Origin: Chryseosolibacter histidinae
GTDB taxonomy: Bacteria; Bacteroidota; Bacteroidia; Cytophagales; Cyclobacteriaceae
Direction: 5' to 3'
Length of the DNA: 64,000 bases
Assembly: GCF_018598225.1 (NCBI RefSeq)
Contig: NZ_JAHESF010000015.1
Location: forward strand, 62,001 to 126,000
Part shown: one piece after another, positions 33,958-42,029 of the stretch
Position numbering within the stretch: position 1 is the first letter of the stretch
How the letters are laid out: every line of letters starts with the position of its first letter
Made by a program: the position numbers and the translations under genes
Notes under the pieces: model-generated
Databases searched by the model: none
What the model saw: the letters and a program-made list of their open reading frames with translations, nothing else
What the model was told of the DNA's origin: nothing

Positions 33958-36375
33958 CTATTTCCGGATCACCGCACCGAGCTTCTGCTCAAATGCCCGC
34001 ATCAGGCGGTCCATTGTCTTGTCTATCTCCTCGTCGGTCAGCGTTTTGGTCTCATCCAGCAGCGTAAAACTCAGTGCGTACGCTTTTTTACCTTTCGGGA
34101 TGTTTTCTCCCTCGTAAACGTCGAAAGCAACAATGTTTTTGATTAGCCGCTTCTCGGTCTCCAGGATCAGCTTGCGGATATCATCGAACCTTACCGGTGA
34201 ATCAAGCACAAGGGACAGATCACGCTTTACTTCCGGAAATTTCGGAACGTCCTTAATTACTAACTTAGGACTTGCCGACCTGAAAAGCAAGGAAGTGTTT
34301 AGTTCGGCGTAAAATAATTCCTGCCTGATCCCGAAATCCTTCAATAACAATGATTTCACTTTTCCCAGCCTTCCGATCTCCTGGTCGCGCAGCATCAGCT
34401 TAGCTCCATATTCCAGTAACTGATCCTGAACGTCCTCCTGTTTAATGTCTTGTATACCTGATTTTTGCAAAATGTGACTGACCTGCTGCGCAAGATCGTA
34501 ATAACGGACAGCCTGTGTCTTGCGCTGCCAGTTCTCTGTCTCCAGATTACCGGTCATGTAAAGGGCAAGTCTTTCGTCTTCCTCGTATTTGCCTGAAACC
34601 CGGTTGTATGTTTTTCCGAATTCGTACAGTTTGAGGTCTTTCTGTTTCCGGTTGATGTTGTAAGCGCACACTTCGAGCCCCGTGAACAGCATCGTCTGGC
34701 GCAGGATGCCCTGCTCTTCACTGAGCTTGTTCAGGATCTCCACCGCTTCACCCTTGAATGTGAGGTTGTGCTTTTGCTGGTATGACTGATTGGTAAGAGA
34801 ATTGGTCCAGATCTCGTAAAAGCCATTGGCCACCAGCATCTCTCCGATGGTGCGTTTGTAACGGTCAATGTTCTTCACCGGGAATTCCGCGAGATAATCG
34901 GTGCGGGCCGTATCAGACAGCTCGATGTTGTTGAAACCGTAAATGCGCAGGATCTCTTCGGCGATGTCTGCCTCCTGCATCACATCCACGCGGTAAGGCG
35001 GTACCGATACGGTGTACCTGTCGTTCTGGATGTTGGAGACCTCGATGTCGAGCCTTTTGAGGATGGCCACCACTTCGTCGCGGGGTATCACCTTGCCGAT
35101 CAGGCGGTTGATGTTCTTGTCTTTCACTTCGAAGATCCGGTTCTCGATCTTCTTCGCGTATACATCCACAATCTCTGACGATATTTTGCCACCGGCGATC
35201 TCCCTGATGAGCAGGGCCGCGCGTTTCAGGGCATACACGGTGATGTGAGGATCGGTGCCGCGTTCGAAACGGAACGATGCATCGGTCTTCAGCTGGTGAT
35301 GCATGGCAGTCTTGCGCACGTATTGTGCGGAGAAATGCGCGCTCTCCAGAAAAATATTCCTGGTTTTGGCGGTAATGCCCGAAGTGATGCCTCCGAAAAC
35401 ACCGGCGATGCACATGCCTTCTCCCTTACCGTTGCAGATCATCAGGTCGTTAGCAGACAAAGTCCTCTCCTTGTTGTCGAGGGTTGTGAATTTGCTGCCC
35501 GCCGGTAATGTTTTTACGATCACCTTGCCACCCGCGATCTCATCGGCATCAAAAGCGTGCATGGGCTGACCCATCTCGTGACAAATGTAGTTGGTGATAT
35601 CCACGATGTTGTTGATCGGGGTGAGCCCGATGGTGAGCAACCTGTTCTTCAGCCATGCCGGCGATTCCGCAACGGTTACACCCGTAAGTGTAACACCTGA
35701 ATATCTCGGGCATGCGTCTGCATTCTCGATCACCACGGGAATTGAAAGGTCATGGTTATCGGTCTTGAAATGATCCACCGCGGGCCATTTGATGAGCCTG
35801 TTCCTGGATGCTTTGATGTCGCGTGCAACACCAATGTGTGAGGTGGCGTCTGCGCGGTTGGGTGTTAACCCGATCTCGATGGTATGATCGTTCTCTATTT
35901 TGAAAAATTCAGCTGCAGGGGTTCCGTTGGCAGCGGTGGTGTTGAGCACCATGATGCCTGCGTGGCTTTCGCCGAGGCCGATCTCGTCTTCGGCGCAGAT
36001 CATACCTTCGGACTGCTCGCCCCGGATCTTGGCGGCCTTGATCGCGAACGGTTCTCCTTTGGTGGGGTACACCGTTGTGCCGATGAGCGCCACCACAACT
36101 TTCTGCCCGGCAGCTACATTGGAGGCACCACAGACAATGTTCAACGGCCTTTCACCGCCAACGTCAACCGTTGTTAAAGACAGTTTATCAGCATTGGGAT
36201 GTTTGGCGCAGGTGAGCACCTCGCCGATCACCAGTCCCTTCAGGCCACCTTTTACAGTTTCAAAAGCGTGAACATGTTCAACTTCCAGTCCCGTGGACGT
36301 CAGCACTTTTCCGATCTCCTCGGGCGATTCGGGGATGTCGATATATTCTTTCAGCCAGTTGTACGATATGGTCAT
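33958..36375 (-). CDS. pheT: Phenylalanine-tRNA ligase, beta subunit
   Basis: 805 residues, normal for bacterial PheT. N-terminal tRNA-binding OB domain about residues 40-150 (GLVIGEVLTCAKHPNADKLSLTTVDVG..NIVCGASNVAAGQKVVVA); B3/B4 editing region including the block HQLKTDASFRFERGTDP; B5 domain; catalytic-like core; and C-terminal anticodon-binding FDX-ACB domain (KFPEVKRDLSLVLDSPVRFDDIRKLI...SFTLLDETKTLTDEEID). It attaches phenylalanine to tRNA together with PheS, encoded elsewhere. It is first in the unit leading to the coiled-coil gene and zapA. Confidence 0.97.
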   Translation of the reverse strand: MTISYNWLKEYIDIPESPEEIGKVLTSTGLEVEHVHAFETVKGGLKGLVIGEVLTCAKHPNADKLSLTTVDVGGERPLNIVCGASNVAAGQKVVVALIGTTVYPTKGEPFAIKAAKIRGEQSEGMICAEDEIGLGESHAGIMVLNTTAANGTPAAEFFKIENDHTIEIGLTPNRADATSHIGVARDIKASRNRLIKWPAVDHFKTDNHDLSIPVVIENADACPRYSGVTLTGVTVAESPAWLKNRLLTIGLTPINNIVDITNYICHEMGQPMHAFDADEIAGGKVIVKTLPAGSKFTTLDNKERTLSANDLMICNGKGEGMCIAGVFGGITSGITAKTRNIFLESAHFSAQYVRKTAMHHQLKTDASFRFERGTDPHITVYALKRAALLIREIAGGKISSEIVDVYAKKIENRIFEVKDKNINRLIGKVIPRDEVVAILKRLDIEVSNIQNDRYTVSVPPYRVDVMQEADIAEEILRIYGFNNIELSDTARTDYLAEFPVKNIDRYKRTIGEMLVANGFYEIWTNSLTNQSYQQKHNLTFKGEAVEILNKLSEEQGILRQTMLFTGLEVCAYNINRKQKDLKLYEFGKTYNRVSGKYEEDERLALYMTGNLETENWQRKTQAVRYYDLAQQVSHILQKSGIQDIKQEDVQDQLLEYGAKLMLRDQEIGRLGKVKSLLLKDFGIRQELFYAELNTSLLFRSASPKLVIKDVPKFPEVKRDLSLVLDSPVRFDDIRKLILETEKRLIKNIVAFDVYEGENIPKGKKAYALSFTLLDETKTLTDEEIDKTMDRLMRAFEQKLGAVIRK

Positions 36376-36411
36376 AATTGGAGGCTTAGCCTTTGAAATG
36401 ATTTAAACCTT

Positions 36412-36419
36412 CAAAAATA
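36412..36419 (-). promoter_or_regulatory. Candidate -7 element TATTTTTG upstream of pheT
   Basis: On the minus strand TATTTTTG (36419-36412) matches TAnnTTTG, 36 nt before the ATG at 36375, leaving a normal leader. No TTG is seen at the -33 position. Confidence 0.4.
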
Positions 36420-36465
36420 AAGGTCTTTGATGAAATCTCCCCTAAAAGTTGTGAAAACTCTTGAA

Positions 36466-36597
36466 TAGTCGACGGTCCACAGACGACGGTCGACGGTTAG
36501 ACCGGGTGAAAGATCACCGGTTCTGTGTTTCGTTGTCAGAAAAGCGAAAACAGCAACAAAACTGCCGTGGACTGTGGTCTGTCGACTGTGGACTTTA
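36466..36597. repeat. Heptamer inverted-repeat element, GTCCACA/GTCGACG family (copy 2)
   Basis: Left arm 36466-36500 (TAGTCGACGGTCCACAGACG and onward); right arm 36564-36597 (GTGGACTGTGGTCTGTCGAC and onward). Read on the minus strand, the DUF1684 stop TAA is followed at once by AGTCCACAGTCGAC. The spacer contains a second small inverted repeat (CCGGGTGA...TCACCGG). Confidence 0.85.
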
Positions 36598-37212
36598 GTG
36601 ATAACTCTTCTCGCCGGCTTTCAACGCAACTTTCAGCAGGTTCTCGGTGGGAGGCAGGGGGCAGGAGTAGGTATTGTCGTAAGCACAGTACGGATTGTAG
36701 GCTTCATTAAAATCGAGGGTGATAGACGTGGCTCCGGGCACCTTGTTCAGGTCGAGGTAACGTCCGGCGCCATAGGTCTCGCGGGCACTGGTCTCGTCGC
36801 CGAACGCCAGGAATAATTTTCCGCGGAAGGGGCCCATCTCCATCACTTCGAGGATCAGCAGTTTGCAATCCACACCGTCCACTGAAAAAGTTGCATGGGC
36901 GTATTCCATGTAACGCTGGCTCTTGCCGTCGTTGGTGGAGAGCGCCACCATCTTTTTATTCTCCACAGGGGTGAGGTTGGCCACAACGCGGTAGCGCGCG
37001 TCGGGAGCAAAATACCGTAGCCCGTTGAACGTGCCTTCTGCTTTGGCGAATGGCGACTCCGGCGATGTGCGCATGAACCTGTCTTTCTCTTCCCGTGCTT
37101 TCAGGATCTTGTTTGCATAGGCGGGGTCTGTATCGTTTCCCTGAAAACCATAGAACACAATGATGATGACCAGTACCACCGTGAGCAGCAACAGGATATT
37201 TTTTTTCTTCAT
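36595..37212 (-). CDS. DUF1684 family membrane-anchored protein
   Basis: 205 residues. An N-terminal membrane anchor (NILLLLTVVLVIIIVFYGF) precedes the DUF1684 domain: MEYAHATFSVDGVDCKLLILE, KLFLAFGDETSARETYGAGRYLD and the family end block FNEAYNPYCAYDNTYSCPLPPTEN. Function is unknown. It starts one nucleotide after the serine hydrolase stop codon, so the two are certainly co-transcribed and possibly act together. Confidence 0.9.
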   Translation of the reverse strand: MKKKNILLLLTVVLVIIIVFYGFQGNDTDPAYANKILKAREEKDRFMRTSPESPFAKAEGTFNGLRYFAPDARYRVVANLTPVENKKMVALSTNDGKSQRYMEYAHATFSVDGVDCKLLILEVMEMGPFRGKLFLAFGDETSARETYGAGRYLDLNKVPGATSITLDFNEAYNPYCAYDNTYSCPLPPTENLLKVALKAGEKSYH

Positions 37213-37213
37213 G

Positions 37214-38497
37214 TTAACGTTTGATCAGTTTCGATTGCTGGGCGAGGATAGCCTGCTCGTCCTGCCAGTGGAGAATGGAATCGCGCTGGTTGAAATATAA
37301 GCTGAAAAAATAAGGAACGCTGTTGTCAGGCAGGCTGCCGGGGCCGTTGCTCAGCACACAGATGCCGATCTTGTCTTTACGGTTGATGGCCAGCTCGCTC
37401 CTGTAGCCGTTCACATATCCGCCGTGATAGAGCAGGGTGTCGTTCCGGAAATTGAGCACCCGCCAGCCAAGGGCGTAGTATGAGTCAGCGCGTTCTATCC
37501 ATCGCCTGAAGTTCCGGTTCTTCGAGCGGGCTTTCACAGAAGGTGTAAAGATCGAATCGAGGGTTGCATCCTGGATAAAATCCTTGCGCGTGCCCAGCAG
37601 CACTTTCAGGTATTGGGCCATGTCTGAAATGCTGGCGTTGATGCCGCCCGCGGGAGCAACATTATAATAAGTGTCGTTGATAGAGGTGACACGCCATCCT
37701 TTGCGCCACTGTAAATGAGGTCTCGCCACATTTTTGTTCAGCAGGATGTCGGAATAGCTCATGGAAGCGTCGGTCATTTTCAGGGGGATAAAAACCCTTT
37801 CCGCCATCTGCTGCTCGTAGGTTTTTCCGGTGGCAGAGCGGATCACTTCTCCGATGAGGCTGTAGGCTACATTCTGGTAGCTGTAGATCTCGCCGGGCTT
37901 TTTTCCCGTAAGGTTCACGTCTTTCAGCAGCGCCAGCATACTTTTCAGGTCCATGCCTTCTTCCACCATGTTGGTGTAGGTGTGATAGGGCAGCCCCGTG
38001 GTGTGCGACAGCACGTGTTTGATGGTGAGATTGTCTGTGAAAACCTGCGACTTGAGCGAAAAATCAGGCAGGTGTTTTACGATGCGGTCGTTCCAGTGGA
38101 GGATTCCGTCTTCGATCAGCAGGCCGGTCAGCAGGGGTGCGAAACATTTTGAAACAGACGCCAGCCTGAAAACGGTGTGAACGTCAATGGAGTCTGTTGT
38201 GCCCACCTGCTTCACGCCAAAACCTTTCAGGTAGATGATGGAAGTATCCTGTACAATGGCGATGGCCACGCCGGGGGTGCCGGTTTGGGCCTGCAGCTTG
38301 AGGATATCACCTTCGTACTCGTTCAGGAGTCCAAGAACATAAGGGTTGGGCTCGAGCTGTGCCGGAAGAGTTACGTGGGGCACGGGTGTTTTTCCCTGTG
38401 GCTGTTCCGAAAGGTTGATCAGGAGGGCGCAAAAAGAGACCAGTGCAAGCACCCATAAAACGATCTTGATTTTCCTGTTGCCTTTTCTCTTTCTCAT
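37214..38497 (-). CDS. Serine hydrolase, beta-lactamase/penicillin-binding-protein class C-like
   Basis: 427 residues with an N-terminal membrane or signal helix (IVLWVLALVSFCALLINLS). Catalytic motifs are present: SxxK in FRLASVSKCFAP, YxN in YSYQNVAYS, and H-G-G in LLYHGGYVNGYRS (in place of KTG). These enzymes hydrolyse esters, peptides or D-amino-acid substrates outside the cytoplasm. It lies 20 nt downstream of radC and just upstream of the DUF1684 gene. Substrate not predictable. Confidence 0.9.
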   Translation of the reverse strand: MRKRKGNRKIKIVLWVLALVSFCALLINLSEQPQGKTPVPHVTLPAQLEPNPYVLGLLNEYEGDILKLQAQTGTPGVAIAIVQDTSIIYLKGFGVKQVGTTDSIDVHTVFRLASVSKCFAPLLTGLLIEDGILHWNDRIVKHLPDFSLKSQVFTDNLTIKHVLSHTTGLPYHTYTNMVEEGMDLKSMLALLKDVNLTGKKPGEIYSYQNVAYSLIGEVIRSATGKTYEQQMAERVFIPLKMTDASMSYSDILLNKNVARPHLQWRKGWRVTSINDTYYNVAPAGGINASISDMAQYLKVLLGTRKDFIQDATLDSIFTPSVKARSKNRNFRRWIERADSYYALGWRVLNFRNDTLLYHGGYVNGYRSELAINRKDKIGICVLSNGPGSLPDNSVPYFFSLYFNQRDSILHWQDEQAILAQQSKLIKR

Positions 38498-38517
38498 GCT
38501 ACACTTCCCTCCCCTTA

Positions 38518-39219
38518 TTACAACATTCCGTCGTCTGCAAAACTAAAATAATTCTGCCCTGACACTATCAAATGATCGAGAACCTGAATCTCCAGCAGTT
38601 TACCTGCTTCTTTAAGCTTTCTGGTGAGCTGGATGTCGGCCGGGCTGGCGATCAGGTTGCCCGACGGATGGTTATGCGCCAGTATCACGCCGCTAGCCAG
38701 TGTTTCAAGCGCGGCCTTGAAGATTATTTTAGGATCGGCCACGGTACCGGCTACGCCGCCCTGACTGATCTGTTGTTTCCGGATCACCCGATTGGCGCGG
38801 TTCACCAGGATGATCCAGAACTCTTCATGCTGGATATCCTGCAGGTGGGGTCTCAGCAGCTCAAAAGCGTCTTTGGAGCCCGAGATCCTGGGTTTGTCTT
38901 CGGCTTCGAGGTCTTTCCGCCTTCTGCCCAGCTCCAGCGCCGCAACCACTGCAATGGCCTTGGCCTCGCCGATGCCCTTTATTTTCATCAGGTCGTTCAC
39001 GGAAAGCCTGGCAAGCTCGTGCAGATTGTTGCCTGTAGACCTCAGTATTTTTTTGGCGAGGTCTACGGCGCTCATGGTCTTGTTGCCTGAGCCCAGCAGG
39101 ATGGCAAGGAGCTCGGCATCCGATAACGAAGTGGTGCCTTTCAGCATAAGCTTCTCGCGCGGCCGGTCTTGCGGCGACCAGTGCTTGATATTGGGAACCT
39201 TTGAATCACTCACTTCCAT
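38518..39219 (-). CDS. radC: RadC-family JAB/MPN metalloprotein
   Basis: About 233 residues. N-terminal helix-hairpin-helix region (SLSDAELLAILLGSG, NDLMKIKGIGEAKAIAVVAALELGRR) and a JAMM metal site HNHPSGNLIASPAD near the C-terminus, giving the H-x-H-x10-D pattern. The RadC name comes from an old repair phenotype that was later withdrawn; the true role of the family is not settled. The ATG at 39219 is preceded at once by TATATTTG, leaving almost no leader. Confidence 0.92.
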   Translation of the reverse strand: MEVSDSKVPNIKHWSPQDRPREKLMLKGTTSLSDAELLAILLGSGNKTMSAVDLAKKILRSTGNNLHELARLSVNDLMKIKGIGEAKAIAVVAALELGRRRKDLEAEDKPRISGSKDAFELLRPHLQDIQHEEFWIILVNRANRVIRKQQISQGGVAGTVADPKIIFKAALETLASGVILAHNHPSGNLIASPADIQLTRKLKEAGKLLEIQVLDHLIVSGQNYFSFADDGML

Positions 39220-39223
39220 AAAC

Positions 39224-39231
39224 CAAATATA
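39224..39231 (-). promoter_or_regulatory. Candidate -7 element TATATTTG directly before radC
   Basis: An exact TAnnTTTG match on the minus strand, ending 4 nt before the ATG at 39219. Transcription would start at or beside the start codon, giving a leaderless message. Confidence 0.45.
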
Positions 39232-39272
39232 GCCGCCGGCTTGTGAAAATGGTTTACCCCTAAACAAAAATA

Positions 39273-39301
39273 AAACCCTTCCCGGTGCCCGGAAAGGGTT
39301 T
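39273..39301 (-). terminator. Terminator downstream of rpsT
   Basis: AAACCCTT and AAGGGTTT (8 bp) enclose CCGG/CCGG with one mismatch; on the minus strand the tail is TTTTATTTTTG. It lies 26 nt beyond the rpsT stop codon. Confidence 0.85.
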
Positions 39302-39326
39302 CAGATATCTGAAAGATATAATGGAA

Positions 39327-39581
39327 TTACTTCAGTGCGTTCACCTGCTTGGCCAGCTTCGATTTCTGGTTGGCAGCCTTTTTCCAGTGAATGATGTTCT
39401 TTTTGGCCAGTTTATCGATCATGGAAGAAACCTCTTTCAACAGGGCTTCAGCTTCTGATTTCACTGTGGTGGCCTTAAGCTTTTTTACAACCGTGCGGGT
39501 GGTTTTGTGCTGGTAACGGTTTCTTACCCGTTTAGCTTCATTTGCCCGGATTCTTTTCTCTGCTGACTTATGATTTGCCAT
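39327..39581 (-). CDS. rpsT: 30S ribosomal protein S20
   Basis: 84 residues matching S20: ANHKSAEKRIRANEAKRVRNRYQHKTTRTVVKKL, and the C-terminal block KNIIHWKKAANQKSKLAKQVNAL. Very basic, all-helical; binds 16S rRNA. Single gene with its own promoter (39606-39635) and terminator (39273-39301). Confidence 0.97.
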   Translation of the reverse strand: MANHKSAEKRIRANEAKRVRNRYQHKTTRTVVKKLKATTVKSEAEALLKEVSSMIDKLAKKNIIHWKKAANQKSKLAKQVNALK

Positions 39582-39605
39582 GGTGCTACTTCAAAATAAG
39601 GACTG

Positions 39606-39635
39606 CAAAGGTAGAAGTTAAAACCGAATTTGCAA
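39606..39635 (-). promoter_or_regulatory. rpsT promoter, TTG-N19-TACCTTTG
   Basis: On the minus strand TTG (39635-39633) is separated by exactly 19 nt from TACCTTTG (39613-39606), the full Bacteroidota -33/-7 consensus. The predicted leader before the ATG at 39581 is about 20 nt. Confidence 0.85.
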
Positions 39636-39639
39636 TGCC

Positions 39640-40309
39640 TGACGTCAATCAATTCTGGCTTTGTGCTCAAAAAATGGCGAAATACCTGCCTCAGGGCCAT
39701 TTTTACGCAGTTTTCCGACCCTAAAATACCACTTTTAAGCTGATGTCTGCCAGCGGCCGCTCGCCAGCCCACTCCTGGTTCCTCAACTGCCGGTATGGAT
39801 TATTTAAGTGATTGTGAAGCCTGCTCCAACAGGGTTACGCTGGTAAAACGTTATGTCCAAATTGGTCAGAGGGCGCCGTGGGGCACCATGTGCTGAAAAA
39901 CGGAAGCATGAAATTTCACGGCAATGGCAAGAGTGCACGGCCACGCACAACAGAGTCAACGGTTGCGTTACTGGCCGGCCGGGCATCAGGCATGACCAAA
40001 AAAAACAAAACCCCGGACATCCTCCGGGGTTTGTTATAAGGATTAAAGAAAAGACCCTCTCTTTGAAAACTTTAATCTTGGAATAAAGATACCCGGTCAG
40101 CCCTCACTATAAATCGCCTGAATGTTTATTCATCTTACACCAGTAATCAGGCTTTGTTTTATACAGCCATCCTGCATTCGCCGCACGTAACCAGTAAACG
40201 ATCCGTTGTCGACCGATCGTGTCACGTGGTTGACGCCGAGAGATTATAGGGGCATTGTTGCATTTTCAGGGCAAACCTTACCTCTGATTTTACCCGCGCT
40301 CAGACCTGC
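39640..40309. other. Gene-free region with isolated hairpins
   Basis: About 670 bp with no credible gene; short frames on both strands have no family features. It holds a strong hairpin at 40008-40032 and a second one at 40041-40077 (GATTAAAG...CTTTAATC). A transcribed small RNA is possible on either strand. No tmRNA, SRP RNA or RNase P signature was found. Confidence 0.4.
40003..40032 (-). terminator. Strong terminator hairpin without a matching gene
   Basis: AAACCCCGGA (40008-40017) pairs perfectly with TCCGGGGTTT (40023-40032) around CATCC. On the minus strand a tail of mostly T residues follows (from the A-run at 39998-40007). No minus-strand gene ends just to the right, so the transcript it stops is unknown. 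On the plus strand it could end a transcript from the gene-free region. Confidence 0.65.
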
Positions 40310-40976
40310 ATGTATTCCATTAAAAAATCGACTGCGATATTGGGCGCCTGTCTGCTGGCTTTTTGCGCATGTACCCGTTGCGGCACTGCGAACCATCCCA
40401 ATATTTTTTGAATCTGTAACACTACGATTTCCCAAAGGAATGGAAGCAAAAGAATTTGCCGATATCATGAACACCATCACTTTTAACGTAAGTGAGAACG
40501 ACCTCCAGGTTTATGGAAGGGACTATATCCGTGACCTGGAGAGCAGCTACAGGATCAGGAAGCGAAATCAGGGCCCTCCCAAAGAACCCACCGATCCATT
40601 GTTGTCGCTCATCAGCGGTTACGATACCTCGCGCCTGGAGATCGGTGCGATCACCTTCAACAAAGTGATCAGGCAGGATGGTCATTACTATTACTTCGGC
40701 AGGTGTGAGGCCGATGACCTGGTCATTGAAAAAAGTACCGGGCACGTGCTGCTGAAGATGTACGCGAAAGACCACATCCTCAACTCCTGCGCCAGCAACA
40801 GCAGCAAATTCCTGGATGCACTTTTTATCGCTGCAAGCTACCTGGCCCAGTTCCCCATAGGGGCCGATGTATCAAAAGAAGAAGATGTTTGCGTGGTGTC
40901 TGCGCAATGTGCTGTGGTAGCCGGAGGTGAAACGCACATCAATTTTTACAAGATGCTGTTGGGCTGTTATGAGTGA
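40310..40976 (+). pseudogene. Lipoprotein gene split by a frameshift in a run of six T
   Basis: The ATG at 40310 opens a clear lipoprotein signal (MYSIKKSTAILGACLLAFC, with C-A-C at the lipobox) that stops at 40411 after 33 codons, inside the run TTTTTT (40404-40409). Reading five T instead of six joins it to ESVTLRFPKGMEAKEFADIMN, giving a 221-residue lipoprotein. A separate start at 40206 in the downstream frame would translate the signal region out of frame and is rejected; ATG 40440 is a possible internal start. The body (HYYYFGRCEADDLVIEKSTGHVLLKM...) loosely resembles SUKH-type proteins. It may be a sequencing error, phase variation or a true pseudogene. Confidence 0.6.
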
Positions 40977-41248
40977 GGCATTCCCAATGCCTATTTCCCC
41001 GGTGTAATATCCATTTCATTTTTTGTTGTTTTATACTTCCACGCCGATGGGTGTGAAAGGGATTCACTTTTTTCTGCGCACACTTGAGTTCTCTTCTGCA
41101 AGAGAAATTGCTGCAGAATTTATTACCGGTAGACGAGTATCCTTTACGAATTGTGGCTCAATTTTTCATTACTTTTAGACGTAAGGTTTTTCCGGGAAAG
41201 AAAGGAGCGGCATGTTGAAAAGTAACAAGACTACGTATTACCGGGTCA

Positions 41249-41836
41249 ATGAAAGAAAACACTCCCTTCAATGAAGCCAAAATGCTTTCGCTGCTGGTGC
41301 AGGGCAGCGAACATACTTTCACCCGCATCTTTGATCGTTACCACCCGAGGGTATTTGCTGCAGCGCTTGACCTTCTCAAATCACGCGAGCTCGCCAAAGA
41401 TGTTGTACAAGACGTGTTCCTGAAAGTATGGACGCGCAGAGAGGCCTTCGAGAATGTGCGGAACCTCGAAGCCTTCATTTTCACCATGGCGAAAAATATT
41501 ACCCTGAACATTCTCCGGAAAAAAGCTACCGAAGTGGCCGCGGCATATCAGTATGCGATCAGGCGGGATAAGGCTTGCAGCACGGCCGAACATCCGCTGG
41601 CTGATCAGCAATACGCCACGCTGCTGAAAGAGACCCTGGAAAAACTACCACCACAACAGCGACGCGTATATGAGCTTTCACGCATGGAAGGACTCACGCA
41701 CGAAGACATCGCCCTCAGACTCAACATTTCTGACCGCACCGTCAACAATCATATGAACACCGCCCTGAGGTTTATCCGCGAGAGGCTTGAGCCGCACATG
41801 GGTCTCATGTTACTTCCCCTTGTCATCAGCATTTAA
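41249..41836 (+). CDS. ECF sigma factor of the first SusC/SusD locus
   Basis: 195 residues. Sigma region 2: FTRIFDRYHPRVFAAALDLLKSRELAKDVVQDVFLKVWTRR; region 4: LPPQQRRVYELSRMEGLTHEDIALRLNISDRTVNNHMNTALRFIRE. These match the Bacteroidota ECF sigmas normally paired with FecR anti-sigma factors. Here the next gene is SusC and no FecR follows. A hydrophobic tail (MGLMLLPLVISI) follows region 4. It probably switches on the adjacent SusC/SusD genes. Confidence 0.93.
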   Translation: MKENTPFNEAKMLSLLVQGSEHTFTRIFDRYHPRVFAAALDLLKSRELAKDVVQDVFLKVWTRREAFENVRNLEAFIFTMAKNITLNILRKKATEVAAAYQYAIRRDKACSTAEHPLADQQYATLLKETLEKLPPQQRRVYELSRMEGLTHEDIALRLNISDRTVNNHMNTALRFIRERLEPHMGLMLLPLVISI

Positions 41837-42029
41837 ATAAAGCAACACCCGGTCGCTCCAGCATTGTGCAATTGCACAGTAAGTTGCGCAGTTATGTGCA
41901 CACCGTTACTGTCGCCTGATACTTTTCAAACAAAACCCATGTTTGCACATCAGGTTTGTTGCGCGTTTTTACGTCATCTGCTACAGATGAGTTGATCTCA
42001 TCTTTCAAGTCGAACCTTAATTAAAACAT

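Noticed and set aside
39640-40000. tmRNA, RNase P RNA or SRP RNA in the gap upstream of rpsT
   Set aside because: None of the conserved sequence blocks of these RNAs is visible on either strand.
40206-40440. N-terminal extension of the 40.2-41.0 kb protein from a start at 40206
   Set aside because: That part is the out-of-frame translation of a clear lipoprotein signal beginning at 40310.
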